Shown: in pieces, positions 1-8,448 of the stretch
Layout: each line of letters opens with the position of its first letter
How positions within the stretch are numbered: the stretch's first letter is position 1
Assembly: GCA_013314775.1 (NCBI GenBank)
Contig: JABUFB010000008.1
Coordinates: 913,036 to 977,035 of the forward strand
Length of the DNA: 64,000 nt
Reading direction: 5' to 3'
Origin: Armatimonadota bacterium
GTDB lineage: Bacteria; Armatimonadota; Zipacnadia; Zipacnadales; JABUFB01
Position numbers and translations under genes: made by a program
Notes under the pieces: generated by a model
Database searches by the model: none
Seen by the model: the letters and a program-made list of their open reading frames with translations, nothing else
What the model was told of the DNA's origin: nothing

Positions 1-298
1 GGCGTTCCGCGAAGAGGAACGCACCGATCGACGTGACCCGGAACTGGGTTTCGTCGCCATCGGAGAACGCGTGGGGCCGCTTCACGATCACCGCGACATG
101 CGTCGGCTCGAACTCCAGGCGAGCGGTCTCATCGGGGTCCAGTGCGGACTGGAGAGTGTGTTCATCGATGAGGAACTCTTCGGTCAATTCGGCACACTCC
201 TCGTCGGAGGGTGCGACCACCACAATGATCTCGGCTTCCGGATCATCGGGCGGGACAAGACGGTACTCACCGAGGCGGTAGCGGAACTGGGTGCGCAT
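1..298 (-). CDS. CorA-family divalent cation transporter, N-terminal part (cut by window edge)
   Basis: About 99 codons of an N-terminus are readable on the minus strand; the rest lies beyond the left edge. It starts MRTQFRYRLGEYRLVPPDD and continues with an acidic cytoplasmic domain containing DEHTLQSALDPDETARLEFE and VTSIGAFLFAE. The 'ALDPDE..RLEFE...VAVIVKRP' pattern matches the cytoplasmic funnel domain of CorA-like Mg2+/Co2+ channels. The pore segment with the family GMN motif would be off-window, so transport itself cannot be confirmed. The ATG has a good AAAGGAGG about ten bases upstream. No co-directional neighbour lies close upstream. Confidence 0.72.
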   Translation of the reverse strand, partial: MRTQFRYRLGEYRLVPPDDPEAEIIVVVAPSDEECAELTEEFLIDEHTLQSALDPDETARLEFEPTHVAVIVKRPHAFSDGDETQFRVTSIGAFLFAER

Positions 299-810
299 GG
301 GGACAGAGGCCTCCTTTGTGTTACTGGACCGGCGGAGGCCTGCCCAAACCAAATGGTCCCGGCCATATCACCGGGACCTGGTCTACGCACGCGCGGCGCT
401 GCGGCTACGCGGGGGAGACAAGAGTGGGATATGGCGAGCCCGAGGGAAGGCAGGCACCGGACAAGCCCGATCGCGTACTGTGATAATCACTCATTGTTCT
501 GCTCAACACACCTTCACAGCAGAGCTATACCTGGCGCGATAGCGAGCCGCCGTCACACAACAGCGTACTCGGCCATCAGTGGCACAGCGGACGGTCGATG
601 CGTCTGGGGCATAGTACTCTCTTCTTGGGACTCTGTCAATGAATCTCGGACACGGACAAGGCCCATGGGTCTTGCGGGATGCGATGAACCTGGACGGCGG
701 GGCATCGGCCTAGGGGGCAAGGGCGTGTCATCACATCCTCGGGCAGGCAGATCGGGAACGCGCTACTGGCTGTCCCATAGACACCCCCGGGGCGCGGCCA
801 CAGGAATCAG
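299..810. other. Gene-poor gap
   Basis: About 510 bases with no convincing coding frame. The open frames are antisense extensions of the CorA-like gene or lack a ribosome site. I see no tRNA-like fold, no SRP or RNase P RNA core, and no clear repeat. It presumably holds the promoter of the CorA-like gene, but no good -35/-10 pair stood out. Confidence 0.4.
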
Positions 811-839
811 AAAAGCGACGCCGCTCGGCGTCGCTTTTT
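811..839 (-). terminator. Hairpin terminator for tRNA-Leu
   Basis: A perfect GC-rich inverted repeat (AAAAGCGACGCCG / CGGCGTCGCTTTT) lies 9 bases beyond the tRNA 3' end. Read on the minus strand it ends in CTTTTC, giving a classic intrinsic terminator. The stem is flanked by T/A runs on both sides, so it could work in either direction. Confidence 0.75.
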
Positions 840-847
840 CTCGTGGT

Positions 848-934
848 TGGTGCCCAGGGCCGGACTCGAACCGGCACGAGCGTGCGCTCACTGCCTCCTG
901 AGGACAGCGTGTCTACCAATTCCACCACCTGGGC
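848..934 (-). tRNA. tRNA-Leu (anticodon CAG)
   Basis: The 87-nt minus-strand sequence folds as a class II tRNA. The acceptor stem GCCCAGG pairs with CCTGGGC, and a discriminator A is followed by an encoded CCA. The D-arm contains GGAATTGGTAGACAC. The anticodon stem CTGTC/GGCAG encloses loop CTCAGGA, giving anticodon CAG. The long variable arm pairs GAGCG with CGCTC, and the T-arm carries GGTTCGAGTCC. The long variable arm and the CAG anticodon make this leucine. It reads CUG codons, which are very frequent in this GC-rich sequence. Confidence 0.95.
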
Positions 935-953
935 TATTGGGTTGTGGACGTGT

Positions 954-981
954 ATTCTACACGCTACCACACGGTTGTCAA
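954..981 (-). promoter_or_regulatory. Sigma-70-type promoter of tRNA-Leu
   Basis: On the minus strand TTGACA is followed after 16 bases by TAGAAT, about 20 bases before the tRNA 5' end. Both boxes are near consensus, as expected for a stable RNA gene. Confidence 0.7.
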
Positions 982-1032
982 GCGAAAAAGACGTTCGGAT
1001 TCCTGCAGCGGGAAGCCGACACACGGCCCGCG

Positions 1033-1770
1033 TTACCGAGCTCCTCGCATGATCTTCTCCGCACCACCCTCGAACCACGCGCCGATTCCCGAAGACATCC
1101 GCAGGAAATAGAACGCGCGGGGCTCGGAGCCGTCATCCAGCTGAACTGCAAGCCTCAGAGCGGCCGCAGGCATGAGCAACTGGTGGGCGGCCGGCCGGTA
1201 TTTGAAGCGCTTCATCTCTCCCGGTTTCAGGGTGATCGGCTCGGGCGGAGGCGGGTTCTCGTTCTCCACCAGCTTGATCGGCGGCATACCGGGCTGCAGC
1301 CCGAGGGTATTCTTGTCGTCCGTAACCAGCATTGGCTGATCGTCGGCGTTCATGCTCAGTGGGATCTTCGACTGTGTCAACCAGTGGCTGCCAAGCTGGC
1401 CTATCACGGTGCGTCCGATGGCCTGCACCGTCACGTCCTGTTTCGAGTCGTTACGGATCGCGAAGTCGCAGGCGAGACGGTCGCCTGCTACCACGAAGGT
1501 ATCAATGCGGGCCGCGATCGTCCCGTCACTCACCCACCGGCCGATATACCCCACGTTCTTAGGCAGAGGCTTGCCTTGATAGAGCCGGGAGTCCTTGTTG
1601 TCCCAGACGGTTGCTGCGATGATGCCCGCGACCGCCGCGATTACGAAAGCAATCATGCAGCCCGCGCAGGCGATAGTTGCGGTGCGCTTCCTCCTGTCGG
1701 TGGCAGTCTTGGCCTGTTCCTCCACTGCTTCTTTCTTCTCTACTTCGTTAGCGTTCTTGCCGGATGACAT
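1033..1770 (-). CDS. Hypothetical membrane-anchored protein
   Basis: The 245-aa product has a charged N-terminal stretch rich in Glu, Lys and Ala (about residues 5-28). One transmembrane helix follows at about 34-54 (IACAGCMIAFVIAAVAGIIA), then a roughly 190-residue domain that should be extracytoplasmic. The exported part looks like a beta-sandwich with a proline-rich patch (ENENPPPPEPITLKPGE). A 'DKLACDFAIRNDSKQDVTV'-like stretch recalls DUF4352-style extracellular domains, but I do not recognise the family. It lies between the tRNA and the DUF1232 gene on the same strand. Function unknown. Confidence 0.65.
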   Translation of the reverse strand: MSSGKNANEVEKKEAVEEQAKTATDRRKRTATIACAGCMIAFVIAAVAGIIAATVWDNKDSRLYQGKPLPKNVGYIGRWVSDGTIAARIDTFVVAGDRLACDFAIRNDSKQDVTVQAIGRTVIGQLGSHWLTQSKIPLSMNADDQPMLVTDDKNTLGLQPGMPPIKLVENENPPPPEPITLKPGEMKRFKYRPAAHQLLMPAAALRLAVQLDDGSEPRAFYFLRMSSGIGAWFEGGAEKIMRGAR

Positions 1771-2152
1771 TGCTGGTCAGTTCTCCCCATCGTGACTTCC
1801 GCATGCAGGGCAGCTTTGCCGCGCCCTGCACGCCCCACGAAAAGAACGCGATTGGGTGCAAGACGGTTCCTTTCCCCGTGGCCGGATTGCTGCCGCCGAT
1901 AATCTTGTGACAAGCCGGGGAAACCGCCACCGTGACGACCGCGGATACCTGCTCAATCGCCGACCGTCAGTTCATCAGTGGTTCTCGCCTCACTGGTTCA
2001 TCGCCATCATGGGGATGGGCACCGTTGCCAACATCCAGCATCGGGCGCGAAGAAGACCGCCTGACCGCCCTGATGAATCGCGAACGGGGAAGCGCCGGTG
2101 GGTTCCGGACGCTTCCCCGCCTGATTTCGCACGGCTCGACGTGGTGCCGTAT
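1771..2152. other. Intergenic gap, nothing supported
   Basis: About 380 bases between two minus-strand genes. Short open frames on both strands lack ribosome sites and recognisable protein. No repeat or terminator was convincing. Confidence 0.35.
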
Positions 2153-2470
2153 CTACGCGCCCTGATCGATGAGCTGGACGTGCTCCTGCACCACATTCGG
2201 CGGGCACAGACGAATGAACAGCTTCGCCGTCAGGTACAGGACCAGTATGTCGTCCAGATAGCCCAAGCCCACCAGCGGGAAGCCGGGTATGGCATCCAGG
2301 GGCCACAAGGCGTACAACACCCCGATCCCCAGGATCAGCTTGGGCAGGAACCACACCCGCCGGTCGCCATAAAGGCGCAGGAACAGGCGGATGAAGTTGG
2401 GGGCGTGCATCAGGTAGTGGAACTGGCTGAATTTCCGGTTCATACCGGGCCGGCTGCCGAAAAAGGACAT
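2153..2470 (-). CDS. YkvA-family protein (DUF1232)
   Basis: A 105-aa protein with the DUF1232 signature: basic amphipathic N-terminus, LFLRLYGDRRVWFLPKLI, then 'ALWPLDAIPGFPLVGLGYLDD', which matches the family core (Y-x-SPIDLIPDFIPVLGYLDD). Two hydrophobic segments make it probably membrane-associated. The family is widespread and its biochemical role is not settled. A GGAGG lies about 11 bases before the ATG. It stands alone between gaps. Confidence 0.8.
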   Translation of the reverse strand: MSFFGSRPGMNRKFSQFHYLMHAPNFIRLFLRLYGDRRVWFLPKLILGIGVLYALWPLDAIPGFPLVGLGYLDDILVLYLTAKLFIRLCPPNVVQEHVQLIDQGA

Positions 2471-2642
2471 TCAGGGCACCGCCTCCATAATCTGCGTCAA
2501 GTTTAGGATACCCCGCGGGGGGCGTCAAGCAACCACACTCGAGCCACCCGGCTGGATGTCGCTCCCCCAACAGAGCCCGGGCACTTCACTGCCCACGCAC
2601 CGCAGGACCGGTCAATATCAGCGCGCGCTATGGACGCTAGAT

Positions 2643-2954
2643 TCAGGCGCACCACCCTCGCGTTCCCGGCGCAGTGCCCCGACTGCGCCCCGGCCAAGGT
2701 GCCATAGACGGTCTTGCAAAGCACCACCACCCTGCTGGATCGTCCCAAATCATATTGCGCTGCTCGCGGGGCAGACCTTGGCCGCGCGGGATGCGGACGA
2801 AATCGCCCTCGGAGTTGTCTAGGTTGCACGGCCCCAGAGGCAGCACGCGGACGGGCACCGTGTCCTCAGCGGTCAGGACCTGGGGCTCCGGGGCATCAGC
2901 GGCCAGTGGCAGGGCGGACAGCGCGAAGACCACAGGCAGGCAAGCGAGGGGCAC
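2643..2954 (-). pseudogene. Possible decayed secreted sialidase-like gene fragment
   Basis: From a GTG at 2954 the frame starts with a signal-peptide-like segment (ACLPVVFALSALPLAADA) and then 'LDNSEGDFVRIP'. That resembles the 'DNSEGDF..L.DGR' start of BNR/sialidase-type repeat proteins common in this kind of genome. After about residue 60 the sequence becomes low-quality (Pro/Arg/Trp-rich) and stops. The neighbouring frame stays open further, which suggests one or more frameshifts. It may instead be a short real secreted peptide or chance. No intact BNR (Asp-box) repeats are visible. Confidence 0.28.
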
Positions 2955-3067
2955 GACGGCAACTGCCTTTGCCCGGTCAGAGCGGGCTGCAGGGGATAGG
3001 GCGTCGTGTGAGGAAACTCCCGGTCATCTGCTCAGGACCTCTCCGACGGGAGAAAGGGAGCGCGCTC

Positions 3068-3391
3068 ATGACACGCTATGGAATGGTGATCGGTGTCCGT
3101 CCCGAGAAGCTCGAGGAATACAAGAAGTTGCACGCTGCGGTCTGGCCTGAAGTTCTGGCGATGATCCGTGACTGCAATATCCGTAATTACTCTATATACC
3201 ATCGCGACGGCCTGCTGTTCAGCTACTTTGAGTACATCGGTGAGGACTACGAGGCCGACATGGCCAAGATGGCGGCCGACCCGACGACCCAGAAGTGGTG
3301 GGAACTGTGCATGCCCTGCCAGAACCCGGTGCCGACCCGATCCGAGGGGGAATGGTGGGCGCCGATGGAAGAAGTCTTCCACACGGATTGA
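3068..3391 (+). CDS. rhaM: L-rhamnose mutarotase-like protein
   Basis: A 107-aa protein of the RhaM/DUF718 family, which interconverts alpha and beta anomers of L-rhamnose (or a similar 6-deoxyhexose) in the cytoplasm. The usual length and landmarks are present: MTRYGMVIGVRPEKLEEYK, a conserved His in LHAAVWPEV, CNIRNYSIYHRDGLLFSYFEY, and the C-terminal WWELCMPCQNPVPTR..G.WW.PMEEVFH block. This ATG was chosen because GAGAAAGGGAG sits just upstream; the frame is open further upstream but without family sequence. No rhamnose isomerase or kinase is nearby, so the true sugar is uncertain. Confidence 0.88.
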   Translation: MTRYGMVIGVRPEKLEEYKKLHAAVWPEVLAMIRDCNIRNYSIYHRDGLLFSYFEYIGEDYEADMAKMAADPTTQKWWELCMPCQNPVPTRSEGEWWAPMEEVFHTD

Positions 3392-3421
3392 TGCCCCGGG
3401 CCTTGATGTGCTGCCGACCAG

Positions 3422-3470
3422 GACAGTCGGCCTACGCGAGGCACTCCGAAACTCGCGTAGGTCGATCGTC
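3422..3470. repeat. Inverted repeat / dispersed GTCGGCCTACGCG-type element
   Basis: A perfect 10-bp inverted repeat (CCTACGCGAG, 11-base loop, CTCGCGTAGG) lies between two converging genes. The module GTCGGCCTACGCGA recurs at 42723-42736, and a variant at 62917-62930 reads CTCGACCTACGCGG. It could act as a transcription barrier, but no U-tract follows. Confidence 0.5.
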
Positions 3471-3555
3471 CCGATCGACGCCGTCCGCGCCTTGGAGGAC
3501 CGGCACCGGATTCCAGCCACACCCGAACCCGGTGCCGTGTCCCCAGAGCGTTCCC

Positions 3556-6500
3556 CTACTCATCCGATGCGGTTGCCTGCACGCGGAAGTACCCGTCCGC
3601 TTCGATTCCCGAGGCCAACTCCGTCACGTGCACGCGCCACAGTCCCGGCACGTCATTGGCCGCGATGGTCGCCTTGATCTCCACGACACCATCCTTGGCC
3701 CCATAGTGGCCCGACATCTCGGCCGGTCGGCCGTGGGGATCAAGGATCTCCACTTCTACCGGAACGACCGCATCCATCGGGTTGCCGTCGGGATCGACGA
3801 CGGCCGATTTTATGGTGATAGTTTCGCCGGGAACAGCGGTCTCGGGCGTCTCAACCTTTACCCCAGCCACCGGCCGCGATGACACCATAAACAGGCGGCC
3901 TTCGCAGGGACCAAAGGCGACATCCAGGCTGACCTTGTCGCCTGCGCCCGACTGCCGAACTTCCCTGTGCCGCACCAGGTCGTAGACATGTCCGCCGGAT
4001 CGCTCCATCACCAGCGTGGCGCCGACCGGCAGGCCGTTTTCCATGACTAGCCCATGATGCCCCACGTAATCCCCGAACTCCCGCAGATCATTGATCGCGA
4101 AGAGGTAGTCGGTGGACCCGTAGGCGCGGACCCGGGTGATGACGCTGGGGTCCGAGGACGAAACGTACCGGGTGTAATGAGGGGCGAGCTCGGCCCACAG
4201 GCTCTCCGCGGCTTTGATCAATTTCGCCCGGGCGATGTCGGCCTCTTTGGGCCGCTGATAGCTCTGCAGGAGAATGTCAGGTTGAATCGCAGGACAAAGG
4301 TTCTCGTCGCCGATAACGATACCCCCGGCCGCCTGGAATGCCTTGATCTTCTCCACCACCGACTGAAGAAGCACATCGCAGTCCACGAGAACCAGCACCT
4401 TGAAGCCATCCAGCCCCTTCTGCTGCACTGTCTCATCATAGATGACCTGCGGCTGCAGCCCGGCGTAGTGCAGGATCAGATAGGCGTCCCCTGCCCAGCC
4501 GCCATTCCAGCCCCAGGTGCCTCTGCGGGCGAAGGTCTGGGATGCGAAACTCTCCAGGAACGCTACGTCCGAGGGCCTGTCCGGGATCTGAACCAGGGAG
4601 GGCCCCAGCGGCTTGACCACCGTATCCACAAGCCTCCGCAGTTCATGTTTCGTCTCCGGGTGAGTATACCGGTACGAGCCGTGCTGATCTTCGCAGTCCA
4701 CCAGCGACTGCCAACCGTGGTACATGATGCCCTTGATCGGCCGCGAAATCTTCGCCCAGAACGCTTCGCGCAAGTGCATCGGCGCTATGGTGATGAACCG
4801 GGCATCCGGAATGCGTCGCTCCCATTCGGCTACGTAGCGGCCCGATGCGTCCACCGATCCGGTACCCCGGGGCTTCACATCCTGGTCGGCAAAGTCCGCG
4901 GTCTGGACCTTTGCTTCCTCGCCCGGCTCCGGGGCAGTTTGGCTGCGGTACCAGATCACCTGTGTCATCTTCATGACCTGCTGATCGGGGCGGGTTGCGC
5001 CACCGGCCATGCAGAGCAGTTCGTCGGTGCACAGCCCGATGCGGATCGGGTCCGGGTACGAGTAGGTCCAGTGCGCCAGGTAGTCGACATTCCCGCCGCT
5101 CCCGTACACACTGGGACAACGCACCGCCGGGTCGTGAAAAGTCCACAAGTCATTGCGGCCCGTGGATTTCAGGCCCTCATGGACGGCGGTGTGCAAGTCG
5201 TTCCACCCGTCGCCCTTGGCCCAGAACCAACGGTAGTAGACATACAGCGGAAAATCGTCGGGGATCACGCGATCCGCCGGGAAGTCGTCGATCTCCTGGT
5301 ATGACACGCCGCGTGCGGAGGTCACCTTCTCGGGGATCTCATACCCGGCGAACTTGCGGAACGCCTCCCGGTCATGCTCGTGGAAACAGACCTGGGTCTC
5401 ACCGCGCACCTCCGTGTGGATCAGCGCGGAATCCAGGTCGGGGTGGTCGCCGAAGGTCTGCGCCACGGACGCGCCCACGTTGTAGCAGAACTCACGGATC
5501 GCCGGGTCACTGGCGCAGACGTCATGCTCCTTGCCCGTGGGCTGGCCGTCGCGTTTCACCCGGGCGTACTCTTCGAGTTCCCGTGCCCAGCGGCCGGGAG
5601 ACAAGCTGGCAGTGCAGAAAATGCCGTTGCGCAGCGCATTGTCCATGGCCTCGATCTGGTCCGCCACCCCCTTCTCGCTGGTGGATCGCGTCGGTCTCTT
5701 CGCTTCCCAGATCGCTTTATTGTCCGCGCCCAGGCCGATGGCATGGGTGAAACCAATGTCTCTCAGACGGTCGATCTCCTTGAGCCCCGCGCCCCACATG
5801 AGGACAGGCATGGTGTTCGGCAACTTGCGCGGTACGATGGTGAGCAGGAAACGTTCAGTAGCGGTGAAAGGCGGATCGGAGGGCATCTGTATTGTCGCCA
5901 CGAGATCATAGTCATCGGGGCGGAGCGTGGTGTCCAGCCTGCACGAAGCCCGGTAGGTCTCGCCGGGGCCCAGGTCGGGCAGTGCCACAACTTGCGGCGG
6001 CATTCCCGTAATCTGGAACACCGCTGTCGCGCCGCTGACGGACGCCCGCAGCTTATTGGTGATATCCAGCGAGATCGTGGCTTCCGGTTCCATGCGCACG
6101 AAAACCTTGCGCTGCACGGGAACCGAAAACGCAGCCGGGCGGAACTCCAGCTTGCCCTTGCAGATGCGCACCTGGTCTATGAAGCCGGGGAAACCGTGGT
6201 AATAGCTGCCCACACGATCGCCGATCATCAGGTCCTTCACACCGGGGGCTACATCCTTGCGGCCGGGCGCGGTGCGTGTCCCGGCAAGACTGCCGTTGAT
6301 GAAGAAGCTGCCGGTACCCGCTCCGTCATAGGTGAAGGCAATATGGGTCCAGATATCCACCTCGAAAGGCGCGCGGTCGCTGACGAAGACCTCGGTATCA
6401 GCGCCGAAGCCCAGCTCCATCCTCAGGTTCCGCAGAGCGCCTGATTCGGGGTTCAACACCAGCTGCATACCGGTCTTGTCCACATAGCGGTTGTCCAGGA

Positions 6501-6906
6501 GAAAAGACTCCGGATAGCCCTTCATCTCGGGCTTGGGCTTGATCCACATTTCCACCGTGAACGCGCCGCGGGGGGTGAGGTCCGGGTGGGCTTTGGCGCT
6601 AGCCCGGTGAGGGGCATCTTCCACGGGCCAGCCCGCGAAAGTTTCGAGCGCCCCACCGAACCGGCCGTCGGGCGAGAACTTGGCGCCCTGCAGTCGGAGG
6701 TCATGTCCGTGCCCAGAGAGGTCTTTGGCGGCCTCGTCGCCATCGAACTGCCAGAGGGCCACTACATGATCGCCGGTTGCGTCTTCGCCTGCATACGGGC
6801 TCAGATAGGACTCGGCCAGTTGCACCGGAGCCTTCGCCTCCTGCTGGGCCAGCGCGGGCAGCCACAGAGAGATGAGGACAAGAATCAGCGAGACTGAGTG
6901 TCGCAT
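3556..6906 (-). CDS. Secreted LamG-domain protein with TIM-barrel glycosidase-like core
   Basis: The 1116-aa product starts MRHSVSLILVLISLWLPALAQ, a clear Sec signal peptide; AAAGGAT precedes the ATG. A LamG/concanavalin-like domain follows at about 50-250 (VVALWQFDGDEAAKDLSG, FTVEMWIKP, WTHIAFTYDGAGTGSFFING). Next come an immunoglobulin-like linker and a TIM-barrel region from about residue 365 to 800. At about 835-880 a 'VLVLVDCDVLLQ...AAGGIVIGDE' segment resembles the class I amidotransferase-like domain of GH42-type enzymes. A C-terminal Ig-like domain ends the protein. Likely an extracellular glycan-active enzyme of unassigned specificity. It lies 110 bp downstream of an oxidoreductase gene on the same strand. 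Confidence 0.75.
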   Translation of the reverse strand: MRHSVSLILVLISLWLPALAQQEAKAPVQLAESYLSPYAGEDATGDHVVALWQFDGDEAAKDLSGHGHDLRLQGAKFSPDGRFGGALETFAGWPVEDAPHRASAKAHPDLTPRGAFTVEMWIKPKPEMKGYPESFLLDNRYVDKTGMQLVLNPESGALRNLRMELGFGADTEVFVSDRAPFEVDIWTHIAFTYDGAGTGSFFINGSLAGTRTAPGRKDVAPGVKDLMIGDRVGSYYHGFPGFIDQVRICKGKLEFRPAAFSVPVQRKVFVRMEPEATISLDITNKLRASVSGATAVFQITGMPPQVVALPDLGPGETYRASCRLDTTLRPDDYDLVATIQMPSDPPFTATERFLLTIVPRKLPNTMPVLMWGAGLKEIDRLRDIGFTHAIGLGADNKAIWEAKRPTRSTSEKGVADQIEAMDNALRNGIFCTASLSPGRWARELEEYARVKRDGQPTGKEHDVCASDPAIREFCYNVGASVAQTFGDHPDLDSALIHTEVRGETQVCFHEHDREAFRKFAGYEIPEKVTSARGVSYQEIDDFPADRVIPDDFPLYVYYRWFWAKGDGWNDLHTAVHEGLKSTGRNDLWTFHDPAVRCPSVYGSGGNVDYLAHWTYSYPDPIRIGLCTDELLCMAGGATRPDQQVMKMTQVIWYRSQTAPEPGEEAKVQTADFADQDVKPRGTGSVDASGRYVAEWERRIPDARFITIAPMHLREAFWAKISRPIKGIMYHGWQSLVDCEDQHGSYRYTHPETKHELRRLVDTVVKPLGPSLVQIPDRPSDVAFLESFASQTFARRGTWGWNGGWAGDAYLILHYAGLQPQVIYDETVQQKGLDGFKVLVLVDCDVLLQSVVEKIKAFQAAGGIVIGDENLCPAIQPDILLQSYQRPKEADIARAKLIKAAESLWAELAPHYTRYVSSSDPSVITRVRAYGSTDYLFAINDLREFGDYVGHHGLVMENGLPVGATLVMERSGGHVYDLVRHREVRQSGAGDKVSLDVAFGPCEGRLFMVSSRPVAGVKVETPETAVPGETITIKSAVVDPDGNPMDAVVPVEVEILDPHGRPAEMSGHYGAKDGVVEIKATIAANDVPGLWRVHVTELASGIEADGYFRVQATASDE

Positions 6907-7016
6907 GGTGTCATCCTTTCTCGAGCCACCGGTCTCTTCGCATGCGCCAGGCGCCGCCGGCAACCAGCGCGGCGGCGCCTGCAGGACTCTGCTTCCGCCA
7001 CCGGGAGAGCTCCTGC

Positions 7017-8090
7017 TTACCCTGCTTTCGCAGGCTTCAGGTCTCCGCTCTCTACCATCGCGGCCAGCGGGTTGTCTTCGATGTCCAGCGGGAAGTCTAC
7101 GCGGCCCCGGCGCCGGCTGGACTCATAAGCCCCGAAGATGATCTCCGTGGCAACCAGCGCGTTTTCCGCATCAAGCTGGCACTTGCGGCCATTCACGAGA
7201 CAGTCCACCACATCCGCGATGGCGCGCTCGATGAAGTTCGGCCCGTGGATGCTGGCGCCACCGGTGTCCGGCACGGTCCAGTCCTTCTCCCCTGAAAGCT
7301 TGTAGCGAATTGGCGGGCCATTGACCACCCCCACGTCGATCACACCCTCGCTGCCGATGAGCCGGTCCACGCAGCCTACCGGGTTGGCATCCCCCGGCTT
7401 GCCGGTCATCACCAGGCCGAAGACACCATTCTGGTACTCGGTGAGCATCACCTGCTGGTTCTCATTGTGCGAGCCGAAGACCAGATTCTCGGTGCGATAG
7501 TCAACCTGGCAGATGACCCACTTCGCGGGCACGCCATCGCCCAGGAAGAAGCTGAACATGTCGATGAAGTGGGTGCCGGTGTCATACAGGTTCCCGGCGC
7601 CGCATTCCAGCCGCCACAGATCGCCGATTGCGCCCTCGTCCAGCATCTGCTTGGCGATCATGAAGGGCTCGCCATAGCGACGCTGGTGGTTGAAGGTTAG
7701 CTGGACGCCTTTCTCTTTCGCCGCCGCGGCCATGCGCTTGGCGCCGCCCCAGGTGTCAGCCATGGGCTTCTCGCAGTGAATCGCTTTGACGCCCGCGTTG
7801 ATCGCGTCAAGCACCATGGGCTCGTGCAGGTGCATCCAGGTGCAGACGCTCACGATGTCCAGCTTCTCATTGGCCAGCATCTCGCGGTAATCCAGGTACA
7901 CGCCGGGGATATCGTAGGTATCCGCGAAGGCCCTGGCGTTCTCTTCCACGATGTCCGCGCAAGCAACCATGGTGCAGTTGTCCAGTTGCTTGAAGGCATT
8001 CGCGTGCTGGTAGGCCATGGCATAGCCCATGGCATCTCCCCGTTCCTTTTTCCGTCCGGTGCCGATGACTCCGACCCTCAGTTGAGTCAC
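7017..8090 (-). CDS. Gfo/Idh/MocA family NAD(P)-dependent oxidoreductase
   Basis: 357 aa. The N-terminal Rossmann motif is VGVIGTG and the catalytic-lysine motif CEKPMAD is intact. A C-terminal alpha/beta domain includes GTHFIDMFSFFLGD, the family's conserved His segment. Such enzymes oxidise or epimerise sugars, sugar acids or inositols. The start is the GTG preceded by AAGGAAGGAT; an upstream extension of the frame is compositionally non-coding and has no homology. It is probably co-transcribed with the LamG enzyme downstream, so it may process that enzyme's product. Substrate unknown. Confidence 0.88.
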   Translation of the reverse strand: MTQLRVGVIGTGRKKERGDAMGYAMAYQHANAFKQLDNCTMVACADIVEENARAFADTYDIPGVYLDYREMLANEKLDIVSVCTWMHLHEPMVLDAINAGVKAIHCEKPMADTWGGAKRMAAAAKEKGVQLTFNHQRRYGEPFMIAKQMLDEGAIGDLWRLECGAGNLYDTGTHFIDMFSFFLGDGVPAKWVICQVDYRTENLVFGSHNENQQVMLTEYQNGVFGLVMTGKPGDANPVGCVDRLIGSEGVIDVGVVNGPPIRYKLSGEKDWTVPDTGGASIHGPNFIERAIADVVDCLVNGRKCQLDAENALVATEIIFGAYESSRRRGRVDFPLDIEDNPLAAMVESGDLKPAKAG

Positions 8091-8257
8091 AAACGATCCT
8101 TCCTTTCGCCTATTCGAGGGGGCGATGCACGCCCATCCTCCTGGAACGCCCGCACATTTCGCCGGCAGTATAAAAGTACCTGCCCACCACGCACAGGTAG
8201 ACCATAGCGGTGGGCGTTGCGGCCTGCAGGACAACAGTCTCCGGTTTGGACGCTGGA

Positions 8258-8310
8258 CACGGACGGCGGCGGGCGAGACGCCCGGCCCACGCGGGTAGAG
8301 GCAGACGACC
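8258..8310. repeat. GC-rich palindromic intergenic repeat, copy A
   Basis: The core GGGCGAGACGCCC at 8271-8283 is a 5-bp-arm palindrome. It is flanked by GGCGGC and GGCCCACGCGG and lies in the 358-bp gap between divergent genes. An identical core occurs at 10447-10459, with inverse-orientation relatives at 17210-17221 and 42781-42793. Confidence 0.5.
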
Positions 8311-8448
8311 GGCGCGGCATGAGCCCGCGCCACACAGACGGCGAAGGCAGACGCGCGGCGCATGCATGGAGGAACCCGCGCGCCCGCAGGGGAATTGGGC
8401 ACAGGGACGCAGAGTGCATTCACAGACCGACCACCGGGAGCCCTGGGC

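Noticed and set aside
71-901. Long plus-strand open frame over the CorA-like gene and tRNA
   Set aside because: It is antisense to the CorA N-terminus and runs into the tRNA; composition is Arg/Gly/Ser-rich without any domain and there is no ribosome site.
3422-3470. Rho-independent terminator of rhaM
   Set aside because: The stem is perfect but no T-run follows in either direction; it is better described as a repeat element, though it might still hinder transcription.
4054-5304. 416-aa plus-strand open frame inside the LamG-domain gene
   Set aside because: Shadow of the GC-rich minus-strand gene; the minus frame has signal peptide, LamG and barrel motifs, this one has none.
5374-6444. 356-aa plus-strand open frame inside the same gene
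   Set aside because: Same reason; antisense His/Arg/Val-rich translation typical of opposite-strand reading of high-GC genes.
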